Positions 36,767 through 45,093 of a stretch of DNA of 64,000 nt are shown in pieces. Made by a program: the position numbers and the translations under genes. Location of the stretch: positions 393,626-457,625 of the forward strand of contig NZ_JADIJK010000001.1 in the NCBI RefSeq assembly GCF_017355205.1, read 5' to 3'. Each line of letters starts with the position of its first letter. The stretch's first letter is position 1. This stretch comes from Bacillus sp. SD088 (GTDB taxonomy: Bacteria > Bacillota > Bacilli > Bacillales > Bacillaceae_C). Below the pieces are notes generated by a model, which was given only the letters and a program-made list of their open reading frames with translations, did not search any database and had not been told where the DNA came from.

Positions 36767-36893
36767 ATTCGTTTCAATAGTCCTAATGGGATAATATGGA
36801 AACTAATATAATTGAAGATGATAGTATTTTTCACTCTATTACCCAACTAAATTCCTAGCGAACTAACATAAGTACAGAGAATAGAATTGTGTT

Positions 36894-36930
36894 AGGCGGT
36901 CTGGCTTTGTTCCTCTCGCCAGAGCCGCCT
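36894..36930 (-). terminator. GC-rich hairpin after the GNAT gene
   Basis: AGGCGGtcTGGC pairs with GCCAgaGCCGCCT across a 12-base loop, about 48 bases past the minus-strand GNAT stop. The stem is stable; the following minus-strand bases (AACACAATT) are not a clear T run. Confidence 0.5.
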
Positions 36931-36977
36931 GTTTCAAAATAGTACTCCTTTCCGGAAGGCCAGTTTTTCTACATGCA

Positions 36978-37508
36978 CTATCCAAGGTTGTCGACATACT
37001 CGTCATGTAAAATAGCATAGTAAAGCTCGTCCCACCATGTATCTCCAGCAGGTATACACTTTTTAAAAAAAGCTTCTCTTCTCATACCTATTTTTTCCAT
37101 AACCCGATATGAAGGTACATTTTCAGGCTGACATGTTGCCACTATACGATGTAAATTTAAAACCTTGAATCCATAAGCTAATAATGCCTTTGCAGCCTCT
37201 GTCGTGTACCCTTTATTATGATATTTAGGGTGCAGTACCCAACCTATCTCATAAGTGTGCTCACCGAAATAGTTAAAAAACTCCACATGTCCAATCAGGG
37301 CTTGATTTGATTTTAATAAGACTGCATATTTGTTTGGTTTATCTCCAATTTGTTGATTAACGTACATCTTTGCTTCCCGTTCCGTCAGAACACCTTCGGG
37401 CATGTAATACATCACTTCCGGATTAGATGCATATCCAAAAACTTCTCTCCAATCCTCTTTTTTAAAATTAGTTATGATAAGCCTTTCTGTTGTGAGATTT
37501 AACTTCAA
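36978..37508 (-). CDS. GNAT N-acetyltransferase, RimJ/RimL type
   Basis: A 176-residue acetyltransferase. The N-terminus LTTERLIITNFKKEDW and the acetyl-CoA site GWVLHPKYHNKGYTTEAAKALLAYGFKVLNLHRIVATCQPENVPSYRVMEKIGM are typical of the RimJ/RimL branch, which acetylates protein N-termini or small amines. The Q/RxxGxG/A loop is present as HNKGYTTEA. The start is a TTG with GAAGGTG seven bases upstream. It lies between the importer operon and the DUF4855 gene, with its own terminator, and shows no link to the sugar genes. Confidence 0.9.
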   Translation of the reverse strand: MKLNLTTERLIITNFKKEDWREVFGYASNPEVMYYMPEGVLTEREAKMYVNQQIGDKPNKYAVLLKSNQALIGHVEFFNYFGEHTYEIGWVLHPKYHNKGYTTEAAKALLAYGFKVLNLHRIVATCQPENVPSYRVMEKIGMRREAFFKKCIPAGDTWWDELYYAILHDEYVDNLG

Positions 37509-37670
37509 TTCGATACACCTTCATTCAAATTTTTAAAATTCCCTTTTATAATCCAACAAAAGGAAGAGAAACGCAAGCAAGCGTTCTTATAAATGGACAG
37601 TTATAGGCGACGCTCTGCCAAGACGATGTTCTCCTCCACAAGCCAATATACTATCATTTCCCAAACACCC

Positions 37671-37703
37671 AAAAAAGCTAGCAAGACATTATTTCTTGCT
37701 AGC
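37671..37703 (-). terminator. Intrinsic terminator of the SBP-permease-TIM barrel operon
   Basis: On the minus strand GCTAGCAAG pairs with CTTGCTAGC across an eight-base loop and is followed by TTTTTT. The stop codon of the last gene lies inside the stem. This is a textbook intrinsic terminator. Confidence 0.85.
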
Positions 37704-38478
37704 TCCACTCATTATTCCGCATATAAGGAAGCCGTTCTTTTAAATATTGCATACTGATTTCAATACTTTCATAAGGATTCAGCCGTGTTTCATCTTGTTC
37801 CACAATCCACCATTGTACATTCGCTTCTTCTCCCAAATTCAGAACTGCCTCTACATCAATTCCACCTGTTCCTAGTTCAGCAAAATAGTGTTCTTCATCC
37901 GGCGTCATATCTTTTAAATGAACAAGCGGCGTTCTTCCCTTATAACGGTTGAACCACTCTACTGGATCTTCTCCCGCCATCTTTAGCCAGTAAATATCAA
38001 ATTCCGTTTGCAGATGGTCTGATGGAGCAGATTCAATAATCGCTTCCAGTGCTGTTTTTCCATTTGACAAACATTCTAATTCGAAATGATGATTATGATA
38101 ACAGAGTATAATGCCGTCTTGTTTACAAACTTCACTAGCCTCATTTAAAAAGTAAGTATGGGTCTTAAGTTTGTCTTCATTCTTCACTTCCGCTTCAGGA
38201 AGTGAACAAACTATATACTTACAGCCCAAAACTTTTTGATCTCTAATAATCTGCTGTAAATTCGTTTGCAGTTGCGTATGAGGAATATGATTAGCAGCAA
38301 CTTGCAACCCAAGATTATCAAGGGGTTGTTTAATTTTTTCCACTGGCATGTCATAGTAGCCCGCCAATTCAACGCCATGATAGCCTAGCTTAGCTACTCG
38401 TTCAAATGCACCTAAAAAATCCTGCTCACATTCTTCTCGTAATGTATACATCTGTAAGGCAATCGGAATTTTCTTCAA
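37699..38478 (-). CDS. Sugar phosphate isomerase/epimerase-like TIM barrel, operon member
   Basis: A 259-residue xylose isomerase-like TIM barrel. Blocks include IALQMYTLREECEQDF, GYHGVELAGYYDMPVE, LCYHNHHFELE with the first metal-site residues, TEFDIYWLKMAGEDPVEWF, PLVHLKDMTPDEEHYFAELGTGGIDVEAVL and WWIVEQDETRL with the final Glu. It resembles the group that accompanies Gfo/Idh oxidoreductases in glycoside and inositol catabolism. I prefer TTG 38478, since GAGGTG lies eight bases upstream; GTG 38487 overlaps that purine run. It closes an operon with the two permeases and the LplA-type binding protein. Confidence 0.87.
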   Translation of the reverse strand: MKKIPIALQMYTLREECEQDFLGAFERVAKLGYHGVELAGYYDMPVEKIKQPLDNLGLQVAANHIPHTQLQTNLQQIIRDQKVLGCKYIVCSLPEAEVKNEDKLKTHTYFLNEASEVCKQDGIILCYHNHHFELECLSNGKTALEAIIESAPSDHLQTEFDIYWLKMAGEDPVEWFNRYKGRTPLVHLKDMTPDEEHYFAELGTGGIDVEAVLNLGEEANVQWWIVEQDETRLNPYESIEISMQYLKERLPYMRNNEWS

Positions 38479-38518
38479 ATAGATCACACCTCATATTAAA
38501 CATTTTTGTATTTTACCA

Positions 38519-39406
38519 TTATTCCTTTACAGAACCAATTAACACACCTTGTACAAAAAAGCGTTGTACGAAAGGATAGGCAATCAATAAAGGTAAGGTG
38601 GAAACAATAATGACCGCATATTTGACTAATGAGGCTGTTTTCGCTTGCTCAATGAAGGATTCTGTCATTCCTGCATTTTCCCCAATCCCCTCCGCATTTA
38701 CTTCATTAAGGACTAAAATCTGTCTTAATATGAGCTGGAGTGGATATAACTTTTCGTCAGACAAATAAATGAGTGCATTAAAATACTGATTCCATAATCC
38801 AACTGCATGGAATAAAGCCATTACGGCAATGATAGGTAATGAAAGAGGTAAGGCAATTTTACCAAAAATAAAAAAGTCTGAAGCTCCGTCTATTTTTGCT
38901 GCCTCTACTAGTTGTTCCGGCACGCTTTGCTCGAAAAAGGATTTTGCTACAAGAATAGACCATGCCCCGATTACATTAGGAATTACAATCGCCCAAATAG
39001 AATCCAACATTCCTAATGTTTGAACGACTAAGTACGTAGGGATTAAACCACCATTAAAAAGCATAGTAAATAATATCAACCAAAGGATAAACTTCTTTCC
39101 CCTTATTCTTTTTCTAGATAATACGTAAGCACACGGTAGTAACACAGTTAAGTGAATAAAGGTACCTACCAGAGTAAATATAATCGTATTACGATATCCG
39201 GTCCATATTGCACTATTTTCAAACACTCGTTTAAAGCCTTCAAATGTAATATCTACAGGCCATAGCCACATTTTCCCAGTATTTACAGCTGCTGGATCAC
39301 TTATAGAGGCACTCACTACAAAAATGAGTGGATAGATGATCAACGCTGTAACGATTAAAACAAATATTTTATTTACAATATCGAAAGCCTTATCTGACAA
39401 TTGCAT
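38519..39406 (-). CDS. Carbohydrate ABC importer permease, LplC/YtcP type (second locus)
   Basis: A 295-residue permease with six membrane segments. The EAA loop is EQLVEAAKIDGASDFFIFGKIALPLSLP and the C-terminus RFFVQGVLIGSVKE matches the LplC/YtcP class tail. ATG 39406 has AAGGAG eight bases upstream; GTG 39415 is too close. It starts 12 bases after the LplB-type gene ends and pairs with that protein. As in the first importer locus, no ATPase gene is present. Confidence 0.92.
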   Translation of the reverse strand: MQLSDKAFDIVNKIFVLIVTALIIYPLIFVVSASISDPAAVNTGKMWLWPVDITFEGFKRVFENSAIWTGYRNTIIFTLVGTFIHLTVLLPCAYVLSRKRIRGKKFILWLILFTMLFNGGLIPTYLVVQTLGMLDSIWAIVIPNVIGAWSILVAKSFFEQSVPEQLVEAAKIDGASDFFIFGKIALPLSLPIIAVMALFHAVGLWNQYFNALIYLSDEKLYPLQLILRQILVLNEVNAEGIGENAGMTESFIEQAKTASLVKYAVIIVSTLPLLIAYPFVQRFFVQGVLIGSVKE

Positions 39407-39418
39407 GCTGCTCACTCC

Positions 39419-40381
39419 TTACCATAAGCTGTTGTCACTTACTTTTCTTGCTATATAGTTTACTGTTACCAAGAGAATAATGTTGATCACTGACTCAAAC
39501 AATCCAACAGCTGAAGCAAAACTATACTGCCCCTCTAGTAATCCCACGTTATATACAAAAGTTGGGATAATATCGGAGGTTTCTGCGTTTAAGGAATTTT
39601 GCAATAAGAGAACCTTCTCAAATCCGATAGCCATAAAACTGCCGATATTTAGAATAAATAAAACAATGATTGTTGGTAAAATACTAGGAATGTTGATATG
39701 GATAATTCGTTGAAATCTTGTGGCACCATCTACACTTGCCGCTTCATGTAATTCAGGGCTAACTCCAGCTAATGCTGCAAGATAAATAATCGTTCCCCAT
39801 CCGAGTGATTGCCATTGGCCAGACCATACGAAGATATGACGGAACCAACCTGATTCCGTTAAAAATGCAACTGGCTGCCCCCCTAGTGACACAATTAGAT
39901 GGTTTACTAAACCAGTAATAGGATCCAAAAAGGCCACGATCATACCTGCTACAACAACTACAGAAATAAAATGAGGCGCATATGTTAAGGTTTGCACCCA
40001 TTTTTTAAAAACTCCGTTTTTTAGCTCATTTAAGGAAAGTGCAAACATAATAGGCAATGGGAATAACAGAAGTTCATAGCCACTTAGGGTCAGCGTATTT
40101 TTTAATAGCCGCCAAAAATAATACGAATCAAAGAACCGTTTAAAATGGTCAAAGCCGATCCATGGACTGCCTGAAATTCCCAAGTTCGCATAAAATTGTT
40201 TAAACGCTATTTGCACTCCATACATTGGAACATAATGAAAAATTATAAAATAGGCAAGAGCTGGGGTTAAAAGCGCATACAACTGCCAATCCATCAATAT
40301 ATCTTTCTTAAAGCGCAGCAACTTGCTTTCACCTTTTATATTTATATTTAGATTGTTCACACGACCTTTTTTCACCTCCAT
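39419..40381 (-). CDS. Carbohydrate ABC importer permease, LplB/YteP type (second locus)
   Basis: A 320-residue permease. Class blocks: YVPMYGVQIAFKQFYANLGISGSPW after the first membrane segment, the EAA loop HEAASVDGATRFQRIIHINIPS and the tail IARKVSDNSLW. It resembles the LplB-type permease at 9690-10649 over its whole length. GGAGGG lies seven bases before the ATG. The binding protein gene lies 94 bases upstream on the same strand. Confidence 0.92.
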   Translation of the reverse strand: MEVKKGRVNNLNINIKGESKLLRFKKDILMDWQLYALLTPALAYFIIFHYVPMYGVQIAFKQFYANLGISGSPWIGFDHFKRFFDSYYFWRLLKNTLTLSGYELLLFPLPIMFALSLNELKNGVFKKWVQTLTYAPHFISVVVVAGMIVAFLDPITGLVNHLIVSLGGQPVAFLTESGWFRHIFVWSGQWQSLGWGTIIYLAALAGVSPELHEAASVDGATRFQRIIHINIPSILPTIIVLFILNIGSFMAIGFEKVLLLQNSLNAETSDIIPTFVYNVGLLEGQYSFASAVGLFESVINIILLVTVNYIARKVSDNSLW

Positions 40382-40475
40382 ACTTTATCCCTCCTTCATT
40401 GTCGTTATGTAGGTTGGCCAAATAGAATATTCAACCAACCTAACCTTGATGTCTTATCAGATTCAAATGGTACCA

Positions 40476-42083
40476 CTACTTTTTAAATCTCTCATAAGCT
40501 TTATTTTGGACTTCCATATAATCTTTAAGGCCCATTTTTTCGATCGTTTTTACATAATTATCCCATTCATCAAAAGAAGCTTCTCCAGTGATAAACTTAT
40601 CTTTCATTTCTTCTACATATTTTTGAATATCAAAGCCTATAGATGTGATCGTTTCATTTTCTTCTTCGGTATACTGAAATTGTGGCCAAGTATCTTCGAT
40701 TACATAGGGTTCTAATTTCTCCACCGCATTCAATGACATTTCCGATGTTTCTGATCCTTTAAAATATTCTTGTTTAACAAGGCTAGCAGGAGCCCCTGTA
40801 TTTAAATAGCCAACATAACCTGCTAAGGCTTGTTCTTTAGAAAGCCCTTCTGGATCGTTCGTGATTTTGTCTAAAAACTCATACTCTCCATCATTTGTTT
40901 TTTCGTAGGATTCATCTTCTACGCCCATATAAAGCAGTCGTGAGCCTTCATCACTATAAAAATGATCAATCCAACGAACTGTAGCCTCGGGATTTTCATT
41001 TTTGCTCGTAATAACGAAACTACCTAGGTTAAAGATAGGATTTGAAACAGCTACATGCTGCCTTTCGCCATTAGGGCCCTCCATCGGTAAACCACTTACA
41101 AAGTCATTGCCTGCCTCACCAAACAGTTCATCTGGACTATAAAAAACCGTGCTTGCATACTGCCCCTCTGCTGCGTTAGAAAGATACGCATTCCATTCAA
41201 TAGAGAATATATTTTGTGCAATCAGCTTCTCGCTATAAAGTTTGTTCACATATTGTAACAACTCCTTATAGCCTTCTAATGTTGGGACAAACCTCATTTC
41301 ATTTGTTTCCGGATCTTGATCAATCAACGGGTTTTGTAACCCTCTATTTCCCACACCAAAGGAGCCTTTTAACCACGTTACTAATGTATTAATGTCTGTT
41401 CCCCCATAAGGAGTTATATAGTTTTCTTCATTTTCCTTCACTGCTCTGAGATATTTATAAAAATCTTCAGTTGTTTCAGGCACATTCATTCCAACACCAT
41501 CGAGCGATTTTTGATTAATATATAACAAAGGATTGACACGAATAGAAAGAAAATCCGGATCCATAATTCTTGGAAAAGCATAAATATTTCCATCCGATGA
41601 TGTAATCCCCTTTCTCATATCAGGGTTCTCATCCAATAACTTTTTTAGATTCGGGGCATAATTATCGATTAAATCATTTAATTTTACAAATGTACCTTGG
41701 CCGCCATATTTTAACAAATCCATACTAGAAATATCAGCCGCATAAAATGCATCTGGAAGATTCCCACTTGCTAATGCTAGATTCCTTTTTTCCTCCATTG
41801 AATCAGATGGCACTTCTTGCCACTTAATGTTAATATTTGTCATTTCCTCATAATTATTAAAAGCCATTACATCTTTTAAACTTTTTTGATTTGTTGGAGA
41901 CTTTCCAACAAAAAAATCAAGTGTGATAGGGTCATTTACAATAGGAAAACCGGATTTATTCACATTTTCCAATGTCTCTTTATTCCCTACATTTGTCTCA
42001 CCAGAATTTTTTTTACCACCGCATGCTGCGGCAAAGAATAACATAGAAACTAAGATTAAAATAAACAGATTCTTCTTGTTCAT
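40476..42083 (-). CDS. LplA-type ABC importer binding lipoprotein (second locus)
   Basis: A 535-residue lipoprotein with lipobox FAAAC (Cys21) and an Asn/Gly/Lys-rich linker. Blocks GFPIVNDPITLDFFVG, PDAFYAADIS, LNDLIDNYAPNLKKLLDENPDMRKGITSSDGNIYAFPRI and TWPQFQYTEEE align with the pair at 5313-8752, but divergence is much larger than within that pair. ATG 42083 follows AAGGGG by eight bases; longer frames would start before this site. It heads the SBP-permease-permease-isomerase operon and is preceded by a good cre site. It should bind an oligosaccharide outside the membrane. Confidence 0.92.
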   Translation of the reverse strand: MNKKNLFILILVSMLFFAAACGGKKNSGETNVGNKETLENVNKSGFPIVNDPITLDFFVGKSPTNQKSLKDVMAFNNYEEMTNINIKWQEVPSDSMEEKRNLALASGNLPDAFYAADISSMDLLKYGGQGTFVKLNDLIDNYAPNLKKLLDENPDMRKGITSSDGNIYAFPRIMDPDFLSIRVNPLLYINQKSLDGVGMNVPETTEDFYKYLRAVKENEENYITPYGGTDINTLVTWLKGSFGVGNRGLQNPLIDQDPETNEMRFVPTLEGYKELLQYVNKLYSEKLIAQNIFSIEWNAYLSNAAEGQYASTVFYSPDELFGEAGNDFVSGLPMEGPNGERQHVAVSNPIFNLGSFVITSKNENPEATVRWIDHFYSDEGSRLLYMGVEDESYEKTNDGEYEFLDKITNDPEGLSKEQALAGYVGYLNTGAPASLVKQEYFKGSETSEMSLNAVEKLEPYVIEDTWPQFQYTEEENETITSIGFDIQKYVEEMKDKFITGEASFDEWDNYVKTIEKMGLKDYMEVQNKAYERFKK

Positions 42084-42173
42084 GGATACATCCCCTTGTA
42101 ATTTAGTTTTACTAGTCAATTTTTCGAGATTGCCTATACCCTTGTAGATATCACCTCCAAAAACTCTCAGTAT

Positions 42174-42189
42174 CTGCGAGCGCTTGCAA
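42174..42189 (-). promoter_or_regulatory. CcpA-binding (cre) site of the importer operon
   Basis: Minus strand TTGCAAGCGCTCGCAG fits the cre consensus WTGNAANCGNWNNCAW at all but the last position. It lies about 90 bases before the start of the binding protein gene, where CcpA would repress when better sugars are present. Confidence 0.7.
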
Positions 42190-42339
42190 AATAGGATTAA
42201 TGAAAATGAATATACACCTTCTAATCTTTTTTAATATTGATGGAGTAGTTCACATTTAAATTATGTAAGCGTGGATTTAACCTCCATTCTACGAATAAAT
42301 GCCCATTATGAAATTCCCATTCAAAAGCCTTAGGTTCTA

Positions 42340-43035
42340 TTAATTCCTTAGTGATGGATACAACTTATGATAGAATAGTTTAGTAATCTCTTGAGGTCTT
42401 GTAATAGCCGTTCCAACTACGACAAGATGAGCCCCTGACTTCATACAACATGCTGCCTCTTCTGGTGTCAATATTCTTCCTTCTGCCGCAATCGGAATAT
42501 CTACTGTTCGTATTAAATCCCTTAGAAGCTTCCGATCGAAAGTATTGATATGTCTTGTATTTCCTGTATACCCTGACATTGTTGTCGATACCACATCAAC
42601 CCTGTAATGAGCGGCCACAATACCTTCTTCTAGCGTGGCAATATCAGCCATTAAAGGGATATCTGGATATCTTTCTTTTATTAAACCAATAAACTCCTCC
42701 AAATTTTTACCATCAGGTCTCGGACGGTTCGTTGCATCAAAAGCAATGATATCTGCTCCAGCCTCAACAATCGCTTTCACTTCGTTTATTGTCGGAGTGA
42801 TATAAACTTCACAACCGCTGTACTCTTTTTTATAGAGACCAATAATAGGCACTCTTACTTTAGCTTTAATTGCCCTTATATCATCTGGTCCATTAGCACG
42901 TATAGCTTGAGCTCCACCTTCCACAACAGCTACAGCCATTTGTGCCATAAATCTTGAACCATAAAGGGGCTCATGCTCTAATGCTTGACATGATACAACA
43001 AAACTTCCTTTTAAATTTTGTATGATTTCCTTCAT
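42340..43035 (-). CDS. nanE: N-acetylmannosamine-6-phosphate 2-epimerase NanE
   Basis: A 231-residue TIM barrel. Blocks VSCQALEHEPLYGSRFMAQMA, GAQAIRANGPDDIRAIK, VPIIGLYKKEYSGCEVYITPT, ADIIAFDATNRPRPDG, LMADIATLEEG and IAAEGRILTPEEAACCMKSGAHLVVVGTAITRP match NanE, including the catalytic Lys and Glu region. It converts ManNAc-6-P to GlcNAc-6-P in sialic acid and ManNAc catabolism. GAGG lies upstream of the ATG. No sialic acid lyase (NanA) or sialidase gene is in the window, so the source of ManNAc-6-P is open; the ROK kinase at 20125 could supply it. It precedes the importer operon by about 260 bases. Confidence 0.93.
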   Translation of the reverse strand: MKEIIQNLKGSFVVSCQALEHEPLYGSRFMAQMAVAVVEGGAQAIRANGPDDIRAIKAKVRVPIIGLYKKEYSGCEVYITPTINEVKAIVEAGADIIAFDATNRPRPDGKNLEEFIGLIKERYPDIPLMADIATLEEGIVAAHYRVDVVSTTMSGYTGNTRHINTFDRKLLRDLIRTVDIPIAAEGRILTPEEAACCMKSGAHLVVVGTAITRPQEITKLFYHKLYPSLRN

Positions 43036-43259
43036 AATTAAACCTCACAATACATTTTAGAAAATCTATAAAAGATATATTTGGATATTTGATCCATAAT
43101 TATATTTATAGGTGGATATTTCCTCCTCGATATAGGATAATGCATTTTTGCACTACTGTCAATATAAATTATCGTTGCAAACTTGCATTTTAAATACAGG
43201 ATTTTTATTTTTTATCAAGAATTTATTAAACAATAGACTTTTAGAAAGAAGTGATTTCA

Positions 43260-44354
43260 ATGAAACAAACAATTCAAGTCGAAAAATTAGATAACCATAT
43301 GAAAGCCAATTCAATATATGGCAGCTCCCTCCAATGGCATGATCCGAAGCAGTCTCCTTTTGAAATTAGTGGTTTTGCTTGGCTTAAGGAGGAACAAGGA
43401 TTTCGGAGACTACCTAAGCAACCTAGATATGAAGTAACCGAGGCGGTTGATATTTTAGCTAATTGTACGGCAGGAGGCCAGTTACGCTTTCGAACCAATT
43501 CTCGAAAGTTAGCTGTAAAGGTTAAGTTACAAGGAAAAGCCAACATGTTTCATATGCCGGCCACTGGACAATGTGGATTTGACTGCTATATAGGAGAACC
43601 AGGGGAACAGCGTTTTGCAGGAGTGACAAAATATGATCATACTCAAGAGCAATATGAAGTAACCTTATTCGAGAGACAAGAAGCGGACTCAGTTCTAATC
43701 ACCCTCAATTTTCCACTTTATCAAGGGGTGAAAGAATTATCGATCGGCCTTCAACCTGGAGCAACCATCCAACCTCCTCCAGCATATGAAAGTGGAAAGA
43801 GATTGATTTTCTATGGAACATCTATTCTTCAAGGAGGTTGTGCTTCTCGTCCAGGTATGGCATACACGAATATATTAAGTAGAAAGTTTAATCGAGAGTT
43901 TATTAATCTTGGTTTCTCAGGGAATGGAAAAGGAGAAGCCAATATGGCCAAGCTTATTCGGGAAATCGAAGATCCTGCTTGCCTTGTATTAGACTATGAA
44001 CCAAATTGTGTGAGCACTGCCTTATATAAAGAAACCTTGCCAAGATTTATCCAATTGTATCGGGAAGTTCATTCGGAAATTCCTATTTTGGTCATCTCTA
44101 AATATCCATATGCCCATGAAATTGTGAACTCCACCTTACGAAAAGATCGATTAGAGCGCCGTTTTTTCCAACAACAACTTGTTCAAGACTTACAAAGAGC
44201 GGGCGATAAGCATCTTTACTTTTATGACGGGACCGACCTTCTTGGGGAAAATGGCCATGAAAAAACGGTAGATGGCTCCCATGCGACAGATTTAGGCTTT
44301 ATAAGCATAGCAGAAAAACTGACACCCGTTTTCCAGGGAATCTTGAGCAAATAG
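43260..44354 (+). CDS. SGNH/GDSL-family esterase
   Basis: A 364-residue protein with two parts. Residues 1-170 form a beta-rich N-terminal domain (FRRLPKQPRYEVTEAVDILANCTAGGQLRFRTNS); the C-terminal part is an SGNH hydrolase: LIFYGTSILQGGCASRPGMAYTNILSR with the nucleophile region (GTSI in place of GDSL), NLGFSGNGKGEANMA with Gly and Asn, and DGSHATDLGF with the catalytic Asp-x-x-His. No signal peptide is present. This two-domain layout occurs in bacterial carbohydrate esterases that remove acetyl groups. ATG 43260 is preferred over GTG 43251. It is transcribed opposite to nanE, from the same intergenic region. Confidence 0.85.
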   Translation: MKQTIQVEKLDNHMKANSIYGSSLQWHDPKQSPFEISGFAWLKEEQGFRRLPKQPRYEVTEAVDILANCTAGGQLRFRTNSRKLAVKVKLQGKANMFHMPATGQCGFDCYIGEPGEQRFAGVTKYDHTQEQYEVTLFERQEADSVLITLNFPLYQGVKELSIGLQPGATIQPPPAYESGKRLIFYGTSILQGGCASRPGMAYTNILSRKFNREFINLGFSGNGKGEANMAKLIREIEDPACLVLDYEPNCVSTALYKETLPRFIQLYREVHSEIPILVISKYPYAHEIVNSTLRKDRLERRFFQQQLVQDLQRAGDKHLYFYDGTDLLGENGHEKTVDGSHATDLGFISIAEKLTPVFQGILSK

Positions 44355-44420
44355 CTTGGTTGGTGAGGGGGCGCTCTGTAATCCGTGCAAGGATGTAAGT
44401 TCTACTTAGGCAAAAGCAAG

Positions 44421-44448
44421 GCAGGATCTCCCCTCACTGAGATCCTGC
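44421..44448. terminator. Bidirectional terminator between the esterase and Opu genes
   Basis: GCAGGATCTC pairs with GAGATCCTGC across an eight-base loop, followed by TTTACTTTG on the plus strand and CTTGCTTTTG on the minus strand. It lies between two convergent genes, so it can serve both. Confidence 0.7.
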
Positions 44449-44457
44449 TTTACTTTG

Positions 44458-45093
44458 TTACGATTTTAATCCCTTCGGCGTTACCTTGTCTTCCAGCTTT
44501 TTCAACAGGAAATCAAAGACGATCGCTAGAATGGCTGCTGGAATGGCTCCAGATAAAATTAGGTTTTTATCCATTACATTCAATCCACGGATAATTAAAT
44601 CACCTAGACCACCTGCACCGATGAAGGTCGCTAAGGCAGCCACACCAATGGTTAATACTGTTGCTGTCCGAATCCCTGCCATTAAAATGGGCAAGGTCAA
44701 AGGCAGCTCTACCATAAATAAAATCTGCCTAGAGGTCATTCCCATTCCTTTTCCGGCATCAACCAAGGACTTATCAACACCGATAATCCCAGTATAGGTG
44801 TTTCTGAGGATTGGTAGAAGGGCATATAGCGTTAGAGCAATAATAGCAGGGACTTTTCCAATTCCTAGTAATGGGAGCATGAAGCCTAGCAACGCTAAGC
44901 TGGGAACGGTTTGAATAACTGCCGCTATCCCAATCACAAACTCAGCCACCTTTTTATTTCTCGTCAAAACAATGCCGAGTGGCACAGCGATGGCGATGGC
45001 AATAATCATCGCAACCCCAGCCAAAAATAGATGTTCTTGAAAGGCAACCCAGATGGCATCTTTTCTTTTAATAAATGTTTCAATTAGTTCCAT
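44458..45093 (-). CDS. Osmoprotectant ABC importer permease (OpuB/OpuC type)
   Basis: A 211-residue permease with six membrane segments. Typical blocks are VAMIIAIAIAVPLGIVLTRN, QTVPSLALLGFMLPLLGIGKVPAIIALTLYALLPILRNTYTGI, the loop DAGKGMGMTSRQILFMVELPLTLPILMAGIRTA and GAGGLGDLI. It belongs to the quaternary-amine uptake group (glycine betaine, choline, carnitine). Its start overlaps the ATPase stop codon (TGATG), so translation is coupled. Bacillus OpuB and OpuC use two different permeases; only this one is present here, so it may form a homodimer. Confidence 0.9.
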   Translation of the reverse strand: MELIETFIKRKDAIWVAFQEHLFLAGVAMIIAIAIAVPLGIVLTRNKKVAEFVIGIAAVIQTVPSLALLGFMLPLLGIGKVPAIIALTLYALLPILRNTYTGIIGVDKSLVDAGKGMGMTSRQILFMVELPLTLPILMAGIRTATVLTIGVAALATFIGAGGLGDLIIRGLNVMDKNLILSGAIPAAILAIVFDFLLKKLEDKVTPKGLKS

